Shown here piece by piece: positions 1-36,141 of a stretch of 64,000 nucleotides of DNA. The position numbers were made by a program, and so were the translations under genes. The DNA lies in contig NC_083648.1 in assembly GCF_963576545.1 (NCBI RefSeq), positions 22,121,654 to 22,185,653 of the forward strand, in the 5' to 3' direction. The stretch is from Limanda limanda. Lineage: Eukaryota; Chordata; Actinopteri; Pleuronectiformes; Pleuronectidae. Numbering within the stretch: the first letter of the stretch is position 1; the number at the start of each line of letters is the position of its first letter. The notes below the pieces were generated by a model that searched no databases, was not told where the DNA came from, and saw only the letters and a list, made by a program, of their open reading frames with translations.

Positions 1-25940
<25,940 letters not shown>

Positions 25941-28760
25941 GGGGGGAGGAGGAGGAGGAGGGGGAGAGAATGGAGAAAGGGAAAAAGGACAGAGAATGAG
26001 TTTTAAAATGATGGAGGAAACAAGATGAGAGGACAGTCCCTTCTTCCCCATCCTCCTCCGTAGTTCCTGAGTAGCATCATACAGTAGGCAGCAGGACGAC
26101 AGAGGAGGAGGATGGAGCACAAGAAAGGAGACGCGGGGAGAAAATATGGGACAATGCTCTTTTCAGACGGAGGAGGGAGAGGGGAACAAAGGAGGACCAG
26201 AGGCAAACAGAGGAGCGGCCATGCATGTGCATGCACAACACCAACAAAAACCAACGGACACATTTTCTTTGTGTGTTTAGTTTGTGATCAACAACTGCTG
26301 GAGAAGGTTGAGCGGACAGAAAGACCTCATGCACCTGAAGGCCTCTGGATACAGCATGTAAGAGAGATGGACGCGGCGAGAGAGAACAAATGATGGAAGA
26401 GCGTGAAAGGAGAAGTGTGAAATACTGTAGTATTGAGATGAAGAAGGACGATGGAAGAGAGAAACAGACGAGGGGACTCAGGGACGGACGGTTTTGGATC
26501 GCGTGTGGGATGTGGGAGAGAGCTGTAAATATGTGGTATAGCAACATGGCTTTTAGTAATGTGAAGCACAAGAGGCAGCGCTGTAGGACATGTAGAACGT
26601 CTGTCACACAAACTTTTCTTTCTTCTATGGCTTCAGTGTGATGTTTCCTCCTCTGGGCAAAGAACGCTTCTGGACTTTGTCATTTGAACAGGTTTTATTA
26701 TTTTCGTTGTGTTTCTACTTTTTTAATTCTGGATTCTGGTTGCATAGTATTTGATGTACATTGTACATTTACCAAGATGCATTGTGTTCTGTACATTGCA
26801 CTATTTTCTGTGTCATGTCAGGCCTTTCGCCACCGGGTCAACCTCACTTCCCTCACTTACTACCCACACACATTGCACTCGGACTGTCTGAACTCACATC
26901 ACAGCTGCAGACTGATGTCAACCCATAAAACGCTGAATATGAGTTAGGCCATGAGGCATCATTTCTGATAGGTAGGTCACAGTGCTCCTCTTACTGCCCT
27001 GCAGATAGTTTTCACAGAGGAGAACAGCTGCCAAACACCTGAAGAGTAGCTCAAACTGTTTCCCCGACAAACTCATGTTTTTTAGGCTGTCTTTGGGTTT
27101 TTTCCCACATTAGCGCCTCAAATCCCCAATTTTGTGTTCCCATGAGCCGTTCCTTCGAGCAAACTCTGCTCCTCGTGTATATAACCGTGCCAAACATGGG
27201 TTATTCCCCCCTCTGCTAAGGGATGGGAGGTAATGGGTCAAGTTAAAAGGGTCCAAGTTCTGCTGAAGCTTTTAGCAGAACATTCTCACAGTTCTAACAA
27301 TGCCAGTTTGTAAATGCTTTGGTTTTTCTAAACTGTGTTTTACTGGGATGAAAATGGTCTCACCAATGCACCAGGAGTGGGGAGAAAAACGAAAACTAAA
27401 AAACTAAAAAAAACGAAGGGAGAAAAAAAGAAAGAAGATAACCACAGAGGGACTGTGACCGGACGGAACCTCGCTTCCTCCAAAGTTGTACAAATTAGTT
27501 GATTTCTGTGTTGTAAAATAATCAATGTTTGAAGTACAAAAAAAAACTTTTCTGAGAGATGGGTGGCCATTCTAACTTCATGGTAGACAAAACTGTTAAT
27601 AGAGTCTGGATATATATTATATAAATATAAATATATACTTTTTATGTGCAGACGTGGATGTCACTTATAGCAGCAACATTATGGTAAAATACTTGTAAAA
27701 AAAAAAATTTACAGCAACATGTAGGAATTTCTTTCACATTTTGTTTCCTGGTCAAAACACTAAATTGTCGACTTTGTGTAGTAATGTTGTTGCTATGTGG
27801 AGTAGAGTAGACCAGGGCCCAGGGATCCACGTTGTCACTGAAGCAGTCCAACAAGGTGCTATGTCCGCCAGAAGTATTTACAACAAGTAAATACATGTTG
27901 TCCCATCCAAACTATTGAGGTTCTTCTTTTTTACACGTCACAGGTGACCGTTCGAAATCACATCACAGAAACATTCACGGTTGTTTCCTCTTGAAAGTGT
28001 GTTTCCCGTGCATGAAACTCCCAATTCTGATCAATTGGTATCAATATGCTAAAGAGTGAAAATCTGCATCTATGAACGCATGAGTGTTTGTTGTCAGTAA
28101 ATCTGAAAGTTAATGGTTTCTGTATTTTTTTGTAAGTGAGAAAGGCTAAATTGTAAAAAAAAAAGTGACAACAGACCCTGGTTTTCTTTACCCACTGCTG
28201 TTTAGAAGTCTTCTTCGGATGCTTAAAAACCACTCATGATGCAACTGTCCCCACTGAAACACTGGATGAAGAGCAGACGTGCTGTATTTGTTAGTGAGCG
28301 TCTGGAAACTGACAACGTTATGTATGTCCTTGTGATCCTTAGGCAGAAAAAACCTGACTGTAAGACCTGTATGAAGATATAACATTGGTAAACTTTTTTT
28401 TGTTGCTAGACCAATCGTGTTTTAAAAAGAAAATTGTGAATCTTTCTATTGCCTCAAACAGATTGCAACTGCTCCAAAAAATATAAACGGACCATCGAAG
28501 AACCTCTGACTGTGAGAGTCGTTTGTTCTCTTGTTCAGAATTTGTTTTTGTTGTTGGTGTTGTTTTGAGAAAAGTGGTCATCAGTCGTCAAAGATCAGTT
28601 AACTGATGAGCTACGTATGAAACTTTAATCAAAGCGGAAACTGTCTTTTTTTATTCATTTGTTTTTCAGAAATCAACTCTTAAAACTCAGATGCAATCAG
28701 GAGCAAGTGCATTTTTACTGTGGGGTTTGTCCTGTGAATAAACAAGGTTAGATTCCTTAT
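25941..28760 (+). other. ctnnd2: Probable ctnnd2 3' UTR
   Basis: It follows the TGA without an interrupting gene. It holds a GA-rich start, an AU-rich patch at 27608-27645 (tatatattatataaatataa), and ends near an AATAAA hexamer at 28737-28742 followed by a GT-rich stretch. The exact end is inferred from the hexamer alone; earlier or later sites are possible. A 176-codon minus-strand frame at 26077-26607 is treated as a shadow. Confidence 0.5.
28737..28742 (+). promoter_or_regulatory. Candidate ctnnd2 polyadenylation signal
   Basis: AATAAA followed within 40 nt by cacagtgtatgtgcc, a plausible GU-rich downstream element. It is a canonical hexamer in the plus orientation downstream of the stop codon, and unconfirmed. 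Confidence 0.45.
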
Positions 28761-29145
28761 TACTTGCAAAAACACAGTGTATGTGCCCTTCAGGTCTGAC
28801 AAACATGTTGTGTGGATTTCATTACTCAGAAAACATTTGCAAAGGGGATTTAAAAAGTATTGTAGATCCAGCATTGTTTCTGTCCATGTTTCTTGGCTTG
28901 ACTTCTTCCACACCGTTGTAGGAGCGTGGCAGCATAACTGGCTTGATCAGTGGAGTGTCATCCTCATGTGTGATCTCATGCAAGAGGCCAAAAAGAAAAC
29001 AATTCCATTCGCAGTATTGTAGCCCTTTGGATTTAGGGATGATTGAAATGTGATTTTTTTTTTTAGGGGAGCAATATAAACTAAAAGGATGTTCAGAGAG
29101 CACAAACCTCCTCCAAGACTTGAGCCCATGTTACAGAAAGTGAAC

Positions 29146-29310
29146 CAAAAAACTCCACTTGTTTATTCAGCTCTGCTCCGTGATTTCATGGGTTCTTCTT
29201 TTATTCATATACCCACCCTTACATTTCAAGAAAATCAGTTATGTAGTTTTTGAGTAATCCTGCTGACTTACCACAGACAGCAATGAAAACATAACCTTAA
29301 TGTAACAATG
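29146..29310 (+). repeat. LINE 3'-tail-like fragment
   Basis: It contains aaatcagttatgtagttttt, gtaatcctgctgac and gcaatgaaaacataacctta, the pattern of the tail repeat also seen at 6165-6520. Family uncertain. Confidence 0.35.
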
Positions 29311-30979
29311 TGCTAAAAAGGTAACTATGAAGGCAACATGTCTTTATATACTTCACATTGAGAATAAAGCAACACGTCTAACACGAGGAGACACGTTACA
29401 ACAGACACATGATGGAAAACAAGCATCACCTGCACCTGTGAATACATTTGTAAAGGATTTTGGAAACAGACCATGAGGAACTGCTGCAGGGGCCCAGGTC
29501 TCTGGGGGCCCTCGAGACCTGTTGGTTCGTTGCCTTTAGGGCGTTTGTTTTCTGACAAATTTGTTTGGGTATTTACACCAGAACAGTATCAACTGGTTCC
29601 TCCATTATTATATGAGCATGAACACAGTCACTGTGTGTCAATATCTACTTCTAATACTTTTCATTGTTTCAGTTTATGTCTGGTTTAGCTGGTACTTTTT
29701 TTTGTAAAGTAAACAACATATAGCTACAAAGTAAATGGGTCCTGTTTGTGTTCCAGTTAAGAAACACTGGTGGATTTGCTCTAAGTGTAAGAGTATAAAG
29801 AAGCAGAGGTCTGCAGTGTACCATGTGCGGTGCACCCACCTCGAGCTTGAAGGCAACACAGTCCTAAATGGCGTCTCCTGGAGACCCCATGTGAACACAT
29901 TCACCCCAGACCCTCCAGTCTGATGAGATCAGCCAGTGATACTGTGTACAGAGAGCAAAAATAACCAGTCACTGGACTCAATGTCAAGACCAAACACTGA
30001 TAGAGGAGACCAGTGAAGGAGACTGAGACAAGTCTGAGTCCAAAATAAGAAAAACAACGACAAAATCTCTGAGACTTATTAAGTCTATAGATGGGACCCA
30101 GTTGGAATAGTCCTGTTTATTCTCTTAATAATACACTCCCTTAAATACAATGGCATTCAGCTAAAAATCCTGGTTGTTAGCGTTTTGTAAAAGTGATAAC
30201 TTGTGAGAAATTATTTGGTTAAAGCAATCTCCAGCTGGTTTTACACCACAAACAACAGGACACAAATAAAACCATGTCTTCAGATGTTTAAAGCCGGGTT
30301 TGATCACAGATGTTCTGTTGCTTTGTATAAAGGCATCAGTGTGAAACATTGCAATAGTGGAGGAGAGGCCGTGGCCCTGTTTTTAAATCATGAAATGTGA
30401 AGATGAGTTTGATTCTCATGAAGAAGAAATATTTGCAACAGCTTCACAACAGAAGAGACGGGAGGAAGAAGAAAAGAGGATCGGTCCTTTTTAAATGTTA
30501 CTATGTATGAACGTTTGCCTGCACAGGCTTATAAGCATGTGTGTATTTCAACTACATGTAACTTGTCAAGGGACATGAGTGCCCTCTGGTGGTCATTAGA
30601 GCAACTGTAGCACAGGTCAGGGTGGCAGCCATTTTAGTCTCTGAGGCCTGTTCTGTTGAGCTGCTGGCTGCAGATTCATCACCACACTACGGGTACAGAT
30701 TTGTATCAGTGAGAGCCGGGGTCAGGTCCCAGTGATTTTCATTACACGTGCACTGTCGGAGCGCGGAACAAAGCACAGCCGAGGTGTCAGTCACAGCTTC
30801 GGTGATGAGAGGCGGGTTAAAGTGCATCTTTTTTCCTTATCTCGGCTACAAATACCTCAGCAGGACAATCATACAGTTAAAAACACACACTGCTGTAGAG
30901 TCCAGAGGCCGGGCTGATAAATTCCGCCTGGAGCTGCCTTCACACAAGCCCGGCTGATAGCGTATATGGTTTTTGTTTT

Positions 30980-31226
30980 GTATTTATATAGCGCTTTTCT
31001 AGTCTTGATGACCACTCAAAACACTTTACAGTACAGTTTTCACCCATTCACACACACATTCAGACAGTGCATCTATTATCAGCACTTTTGTTGTTCTATG
31101 AGGGCCAAATCAGGGTTCAGCATCTTGCCCAAGGACACTTTGGCATGCAGATGGGTCAGACTGGGGATCAAACTACCGACCCTCAGGTTGCAGGATGACT
31201 GCTCTACCCCTCAGCCACAGCCGCCC
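30980..31226 (-). mobile_element. tRNA-derived SINE copy, near full length
   Basis: Read on the minus strand it starts gggcggctgtggctgagggg with a box A-like tagagcagtc, a box B-like gtttgatcccc, then body motifs ccttgggcaagatgctgaac and gactagaaaagcgctatata. This is the best-preserved copy of the family in the window and defines it. Confidence 0.75.
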
Positions 31227-31691
31227 ATGTAATAAGGTTTAGGGAATCTTCCAACTCATCATATCTTATCCGACTAGCCACACTTTATAAAAAAAAGTTC
31301 CTTTAGTTTATGATTAGTGGATGACTTTCAAAGATTTATTATGGTTGACAGATTTTTCATTGTGTGTCTTTCTGCGCCCAGAGAATCCTGCAGTGACTTT
31401 GAGGTTTAACAGTGTGAACACTAATGGAGCGACGCCTGCGAGCTAGTTCAGGCAGCCACCTGTAGGCTCCGATGGGGGGGGGGGTTACAAGTATTTGATC
31501 ATCACTCCCATCATTCCTGTGTAATCATATGGGGGAGTGATTAAGTTGGAGCATAGACGCCAAACACTAAACCTGTTCGACGACTGCAATAAACGTTTGA
31601 ACGTGAATTGTCTGACTGAACTCCACTGATCCTCTGATAGACATCTTCTCCCTACAAGGAATTATAAAGCAGATCACCTATAATCAAAGAG

Positions 31692-31760
31692 GTGGCTGTG
31701 GCTCAAGGGGTAGAGAGGGCTGTCCACTAAGGTTGGTAGTTCGACCCCCAGCTCCTCCTT
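31692..31760 (+). mobile_element. SINE head fragment
   Basis: gtggctgtggctcaaggggt followed by ggtagttcgacccccagctc gives the box A and box B portions of the same SINE. The body is absent. About 470 bp from the copy at 30980-31226 and in the opposite orientation. Confidence 0.55.
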
Positions 31761-31986
31761 ACCAACGTATCCTTTTTATCTGACTCATTATTTTGAGCAT
31801 CTTCTAATCTAGGGTTCTCATATATACAGCAAAAAAATTACAGTTGACATTATTTTAGAATGTGAACCACGTGCAGCAGCGGTGGATCATGTGTTCAGCC
31901 CTGAACAATGTCTGCAGTAAGTCTCCCACTGGACAGTAAGACAGGTAACAGTGTATCAGCCTCACCTCTCTTGTCCTGGTTCATTA

Positions 31987-32395
31987 TGTCAGGATGTTGC
32001 AGAACGTCTCCCTCCTCTCTCCTGGCTGCTGTTTAGTTCTTTTCCTGTGTCTCTTCTGAGTTTGTTTTCCAGGGCGTGGCTATCGGGCCACACCCCTCCT
32101 CATTATCAAGCACATGTGAGGTCAATCTGGTTCATCGCCCATACCGGATTCCTGCTGCTTTTTTGAATTTTTGCAGTGCTCAGGTTACCGATCCGGTCCC
32201 TCTGTTCATCTGCCGCACCCTGGAAATCTGCTTATTTTGTATTTTCAGGACTCGGCTGGAAATCCTATTTTTGGTCACATGATGTTTTGTTTACCTGTCC
32301 CCTCCACCTTTACAATAAACTGTACCATGTCCCTTTTACTGAGTGTCTGAGTCCGAGTTATGCATCTTGGCTCCTGAAATCTAGTTAATTCTAAC
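31987..32395 (+). mobile_element. Possible solo-LTR-like segment
   Basis: It begins TGTCAGGATG, has an AATAAA at about 32312 followed by ctgagtgtctgagtccgag, and may end near ctaaca at about 32395. This resembles fish LTR ends by general layout only. No target duplication and no retroelement coding sequence was found, so the identity is weak. Confidence 0.25.
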
Positions 32396-33815
32396 AGAGG
32401 GTCATGGACAGTGAGACGAGGCTGTTTACAGAGACGTCAGTGAGAAAACAAACCTGCAGCTGTATCAGTGAGGGGAACAGAAAAGAGAGGGGGATGTATC
32501 CACTCTCCTCAGTGGAAATATCTCCCTATGCAGCAGCAGTCTGTCTGGTCCTCACCAGCTCAGTCTGACATAAACAGGTCAGAGCTCATACAGCCCTGTG
32601 GTGGATTTCTGCCTCTAATTTGGGTCTCATGAAAGCCAGAGATATAGAATATTGAGGGGGTATTAAGTATTGGGGGGTTTTCTGCCTCACAGGACCAAAT
32701 GAACATCAGCTCAATGAAGGGCTTGTATCCTCAGTCATTTATTTGATATTTTCTTCCAGAGTCTGCAGCTTCGTAAAGTCGAAGATTAAAGATGACCTGA
32801 AGGGAGGGAGAGAGGAGCGGACAAGTTTGCAAACATTTTCCTGTATGCTGCCACTTTAGAGGGCAAAACACTTCTCATTTATTTTGTGCTATAATTATAT
32901 TTTGTGAAAAGCATCTGAATCTTATAACAGCCCTTCTCAGGGCTTGTTCAGGACTGACATTAATGACATGATAATTCAGAATTCAGACGCATGCTGGTCC
33001 TGGAGCAGGATGTGGATGCAGCACACGACATCAGCACCAAAAGTGAACTATCTGTGTGATTATTTAGGAAGTCAGCATGTCCCCCCTAAGCTGTTTATTT
33101 TTGGCTCCGCTTTTCAAATTCTCCACAAAGCCTTGACAAAGCCTGTGTGATCTGACTCCTCAGCTCAGCTCAGCTGGAGAAGAAGCACTTCCCTCTGTGC
33201 GCATACCTGTTGTGCTATGTATCAGTGTTAAACAGCTTCCTGGCTTTCTGCTGCATGCTCAGCGATCCTTTCCTGTGGCACTCTGCTGCAGCAGCCTCTC
33301 ACAAATCTTCATTTGGTCACGCTGTCGCAGCTCCCCTCTCCGTCCCGCTGAAATTCCTCAGACTGGCTGACACCCTGCTGCCTGTCTGAGCCCCAATTCT
33401 GTCCCTTTAATATTCATTTGCTGTTTAATTCCACTTTGTTCAACCTTTTATGTCTTATTCAGGACAGGTCCTTCACTGGAGCTGTTTAACTTAGTTTGGC
33501 CTCTTGTCTTGTTGCAGTTTTTTGTTTCCCCTCATTATTTAGCTCTGAATCTTGAAAATAAGGATTTCTATACATATGATATGAAAATAAAAGCTATACA
33601 AACAATGACAGATTGCATATTTCATCAATGTTGCTGATTTAAGTGTACAGCTAGTCACAAAGATGCTGATACCAAAACAATCTGAAGAAATATTTGAAGA
33701 AACATATTGGTTTTCTACCAGAAATCTGTGATCTTGCATTACGACATCCATTTTGGATGCAGACTACAGCCTTATTCAACTTATTTAAAACTTGTTTTAT
33801 GGCTCTGTGTATTAA

Positions 33816-33935
33816 TCAATCAATAACTTTTTGTATAACACATTTTCCAAAATCACAATTTGTCTCATAGGACCTAATAAGGTGTTACATCCTCTGACCT
33901 TAACCCTCAACAAGAATAAGAAAAAACTGAAACAA
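33816..33935 (-). repeat. LINE 3'-tail fragment, reverse
   Basis: It begins with aatcaatcaataac on the plus strand and contains tttgtctcataggacctaat and cctctgaccttaaccctc. This is the reverse complement of the tail family at 40930-41133 and 57450-57675. Confidence 0.5.
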
Positions 33936-34121
33936 TACCCAGGTAACAAAATGTAGAAACCTCTGACAGTAACATGTGAAGGGTAACGTTACTGTTGTAA
34001 TGATAGAGGTATGTTATGTGCGACGGCATTCTTTGTAAATCTACGTAACCTAGTTGTAATCATCATCCATGCTCAGAGGCGACCATCAGCACAATCTGCT
34101 TTGTGGCTGCAGGGGAAGGAT

Positions 34122-34461
34122 TTAAAGATTCAGTTTGCAGAATTTAGTAACATCTAGTGGTGAAGTTGCATTTTGCAGCTGAATACCAGTGTGATAGCGT
34201 TCAGTTGTCATAAAAGCTCAAAAGGTGTTTATTTTGTTTGGTCATGGCTACTGTAAAAACATGGCTGCCTCCATAGAGAGGACCCGATCCCGATGCAAAT
34301 ATAAAGTATTTAAATAAATAGGGCCCATTCTAGGGTAAAGAATACAACAATAAGTCAAATTTGCACGATTACGAACTAGTGAAAACATCAGTAGGATTAT
34401 TTAATAATTATTTCCTGCCAATAGATCCCTTTCACCTAAATGTTACACGCTGGACCTTTAA
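34122..34461. mobile_element. TTAA-flanked MITE, 340 bp
   Basis: The left end TTAAAGATTCAGTTTGCAG and the reverse complement of the right end, TTAAAGGTCCAGCGTGTAA, match at most positions, and both ends carry TTAA. Such short elements with ends reading AAGGTCCAGTGTGTAA are frequent in fish. TTAA targets suggest a piggyBac- or Kolobok-type mobiliser; which one is not determined. Confidence 0.65.
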
Positions 34462-34600
34462 GTAAGTAACATGTATTGATGAGACATGTGAGGATGAGGA
34501 TGAGGAAGAGGAGGAGAGAGAAGGTCCCATGTGTCATGTGTCCCCTGACAAACTCCGGCTATTTATCACACAATTATTTACATTAAATAAAAAACATTTT

Positions 34601-35484
34601 CTCCAATTTTCACCAAAGCACTTTTATTATAGTTTTACTGGCCAAACTTAAACCTCCACTCTGCTGCTGTTGATAAATCCAGCGCCTCTTCATTCAAAAC
34701 ACACATTTACATAATTCCTCCAGCCCTATTTGCGTTTGTGTTAGCTGTAAAGAAACGTATCTATATGCCACAGAGCTGCGGTATTCTCTACCTCTCCTCT
34801 GTTCTGGTATTTCCTGATCTTTTCTCTCAATTATGCATCTTATATTCTTTCGACCTTTTTCTCAATGATTCCTATTTTTCTTAAGAGGATGACACTTTGT
34901 GAGGGTTCAGCTTTTTATAGGTTAAGAATCCGGCCATTTTTGACCACAGGTTCTCAAAAGTTTTTTATATGAGGGAAAATGAAGTATGTACTTTGCTAGT
35001 TTCAAGGTCATTGGTACAAAACTTCCTTTAACCAGCCTGTAACGTTCTATACTGAATATGTTTGCAGCTTGGGAGCAAATGTTCTGAGGCGTCACCAGAC
35101 TATAACAGATCGAGGCCATCTGCTGAGCTCTTCATTACTGAAACCCTCACACTTCTTTTTTCTTCAGTACCTTTTGCCACATGCCAATGGATTTACCATA
35201 TATTTGAGCTGCCTGCTGTCATCACTGAGGAACTCGTACTACATACAGTACACTGACGATTTCTGTCCTGAGCACCTGTGTCGCTCCCATGCTGCATCGC
35301 AAATTGTGCTTTTACAAATATGCATGAACTCAAGTAGAAACAAGGCAACGAATCCAGCAGTGTCGGCAATCTCAGAAAACAGATGTGAAAATAGATCAGT
35401 TATATTCATTCACTTTTAAAAACACGGCATCAGGTGATCCATTGGATTGTTTGATGCAGTCCACTCTGTCCTCGTCCCGTCTCC
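34601..35484 (-). other. ankrd33b: Probable ankrd33b 3' UTR
   Basis: Downstream of the TGA on the minus strand, with an AATAAA (plus-strand tttatt) at 34623-34628. No other gene is seen. The end is inferred from the hexamer only. Confidence 0.4.
34623..34628 (-). promoter_or_regulatory. Candidate ankrd33b polyadenylation signal
   Basis: Minus-strand AATAAA 0.86 kb past the stop codon. It is the nearest canonical hexamer I noticed; unconfirmed. Confidence 0.35.
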
Positions 35485-36141
35485 TCACCTCCTCCTGGTC
35501 AGAGATAACAGTGTCTGCCTCTCCTGCTCCTGCCTCCTCTCTATTCTCTTCATCTTGTAATCCCACTTGGGAATCTGCAGCTCGTTGTGGTTCCTGTTCA
35601 TTCGGCGTTTGTCTGGTATAAAGCTCGGAGCCGGGGCCTTGCAGAGCCTCACTTTGGGCACCGTGATGCCCGGCCGCACGCTGCTCCTTCTCAGCATATT
35701 GAGTGGCAGGAGACTGGCTCGCCTAAAGGCCACAGAGGACGCCATGGCCATGTCACTGAGCAGCTGGGGCTGCAGGCTGGCCCTCCGATCCCTCTCCTTG
35801 GGAATGAGGAGGACCTGTGAGTTCTGGAATAATCTCTTATAGTTGTTCAGTCTGTCCGGTCCCAAGTGTTTCAGCTGAGCCACACGGTGCCTCCTCAGAA
35901 TCTCCTGCACGGCATGACGGCGCCTCCCGATGCAGGGGGTGCTGCCCGGGCACACTGTTCTGCAGGATATGGCAATGAGCGGGCTGGAGAGACCGGTGGT
36001 GATCTGGACCATGTGGTCGAGAACACCCTCATCCACAGGCTTTACCTTGTTGTTGATGTAAAACCTATAAGGGCAGCAGGAGAGAATGTTGATCAAACGC
36101 CTCCAGCAGGAGTTTGGTGCTCGGGCCTGGTCCACCAGCTC
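35485..36141 (-). CDS. ankrd33b: ankrd33b coding exon 5, C-terminal region
   Basis: The acceptor ctcttgtgcag before GAGCTGGTGGAC sets the start; the ATG 21 bases upstream is intronic. 218 codons plus TGA. Conserved blocks: [74 protein letters not shown] and [20 protein letters not shown]. The end is Arg/Lys-rich and likely coiled or nuclear-targeting. Confidence 0.94.
   Translation of the reverse strand, partial: ELVDQARAPNSCWRRLINILSCCPYRFYINNKVKPVDEGVLDHMVQITTGLSSPLIAISCRTVCPGSTPCIGRRRHAVQEILRRHRVAQLKHLGPDRLNNYKRLFQNSQVLLIPKERDRRASLQPQLLSDMAMASSVAFRRASLLPLNMLRRSSVRPGITVPKVRLCKAPAPSFIPDKRRMNRNHNELQIPKWDYKMKRIERRQEQERQTLLSLTRRR

Larger units (their letters stand above)
28761..34600. other. 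Intergenic region between convergent ctnnd2 and ankrd33b
   Basis: About 5.8 kb with no gene recognised. It holds a LINE-tail fragment (29146-29310), two SINE copies (30980-31226 and 31692-31760), a solo-LTR-like segment (31987-32395), a LINE-tail fragment (33816-33935) and a TTAA MITE (34122-34461). Human DAP lies in the matching gap; no DAP-like frame was seen here. Confidence 0.65.

Noticed and set aside
26077..26607. 176-codon minus-strand frame opposite the ctnnd2 3' UTR
   Set aside because: Ser/Leu-rich, starts nowhere convincing, no family resemblance; antisense of a GA-rich UTR.
31201..31226. tRNA gene suspected from box A/box B-like motifs (also at 60350-60430)
   Set aside because: The motifs belong to SINE heads followed by the shared SINE body; no cloverleaf with intact acceptor stem.
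31951..32166. 71-codon frame in the convergent intergenic gap, considered as DAP
   Set aside because: No DAP motifs; it lies in a repeat-like segment with an LTR-type layout.
35567..35842. Plus-strand frames of 91 and 77 codons over ankrd33b exon 5
   Set aside because: Antisense shadows of a strongly coding, conserved exon.
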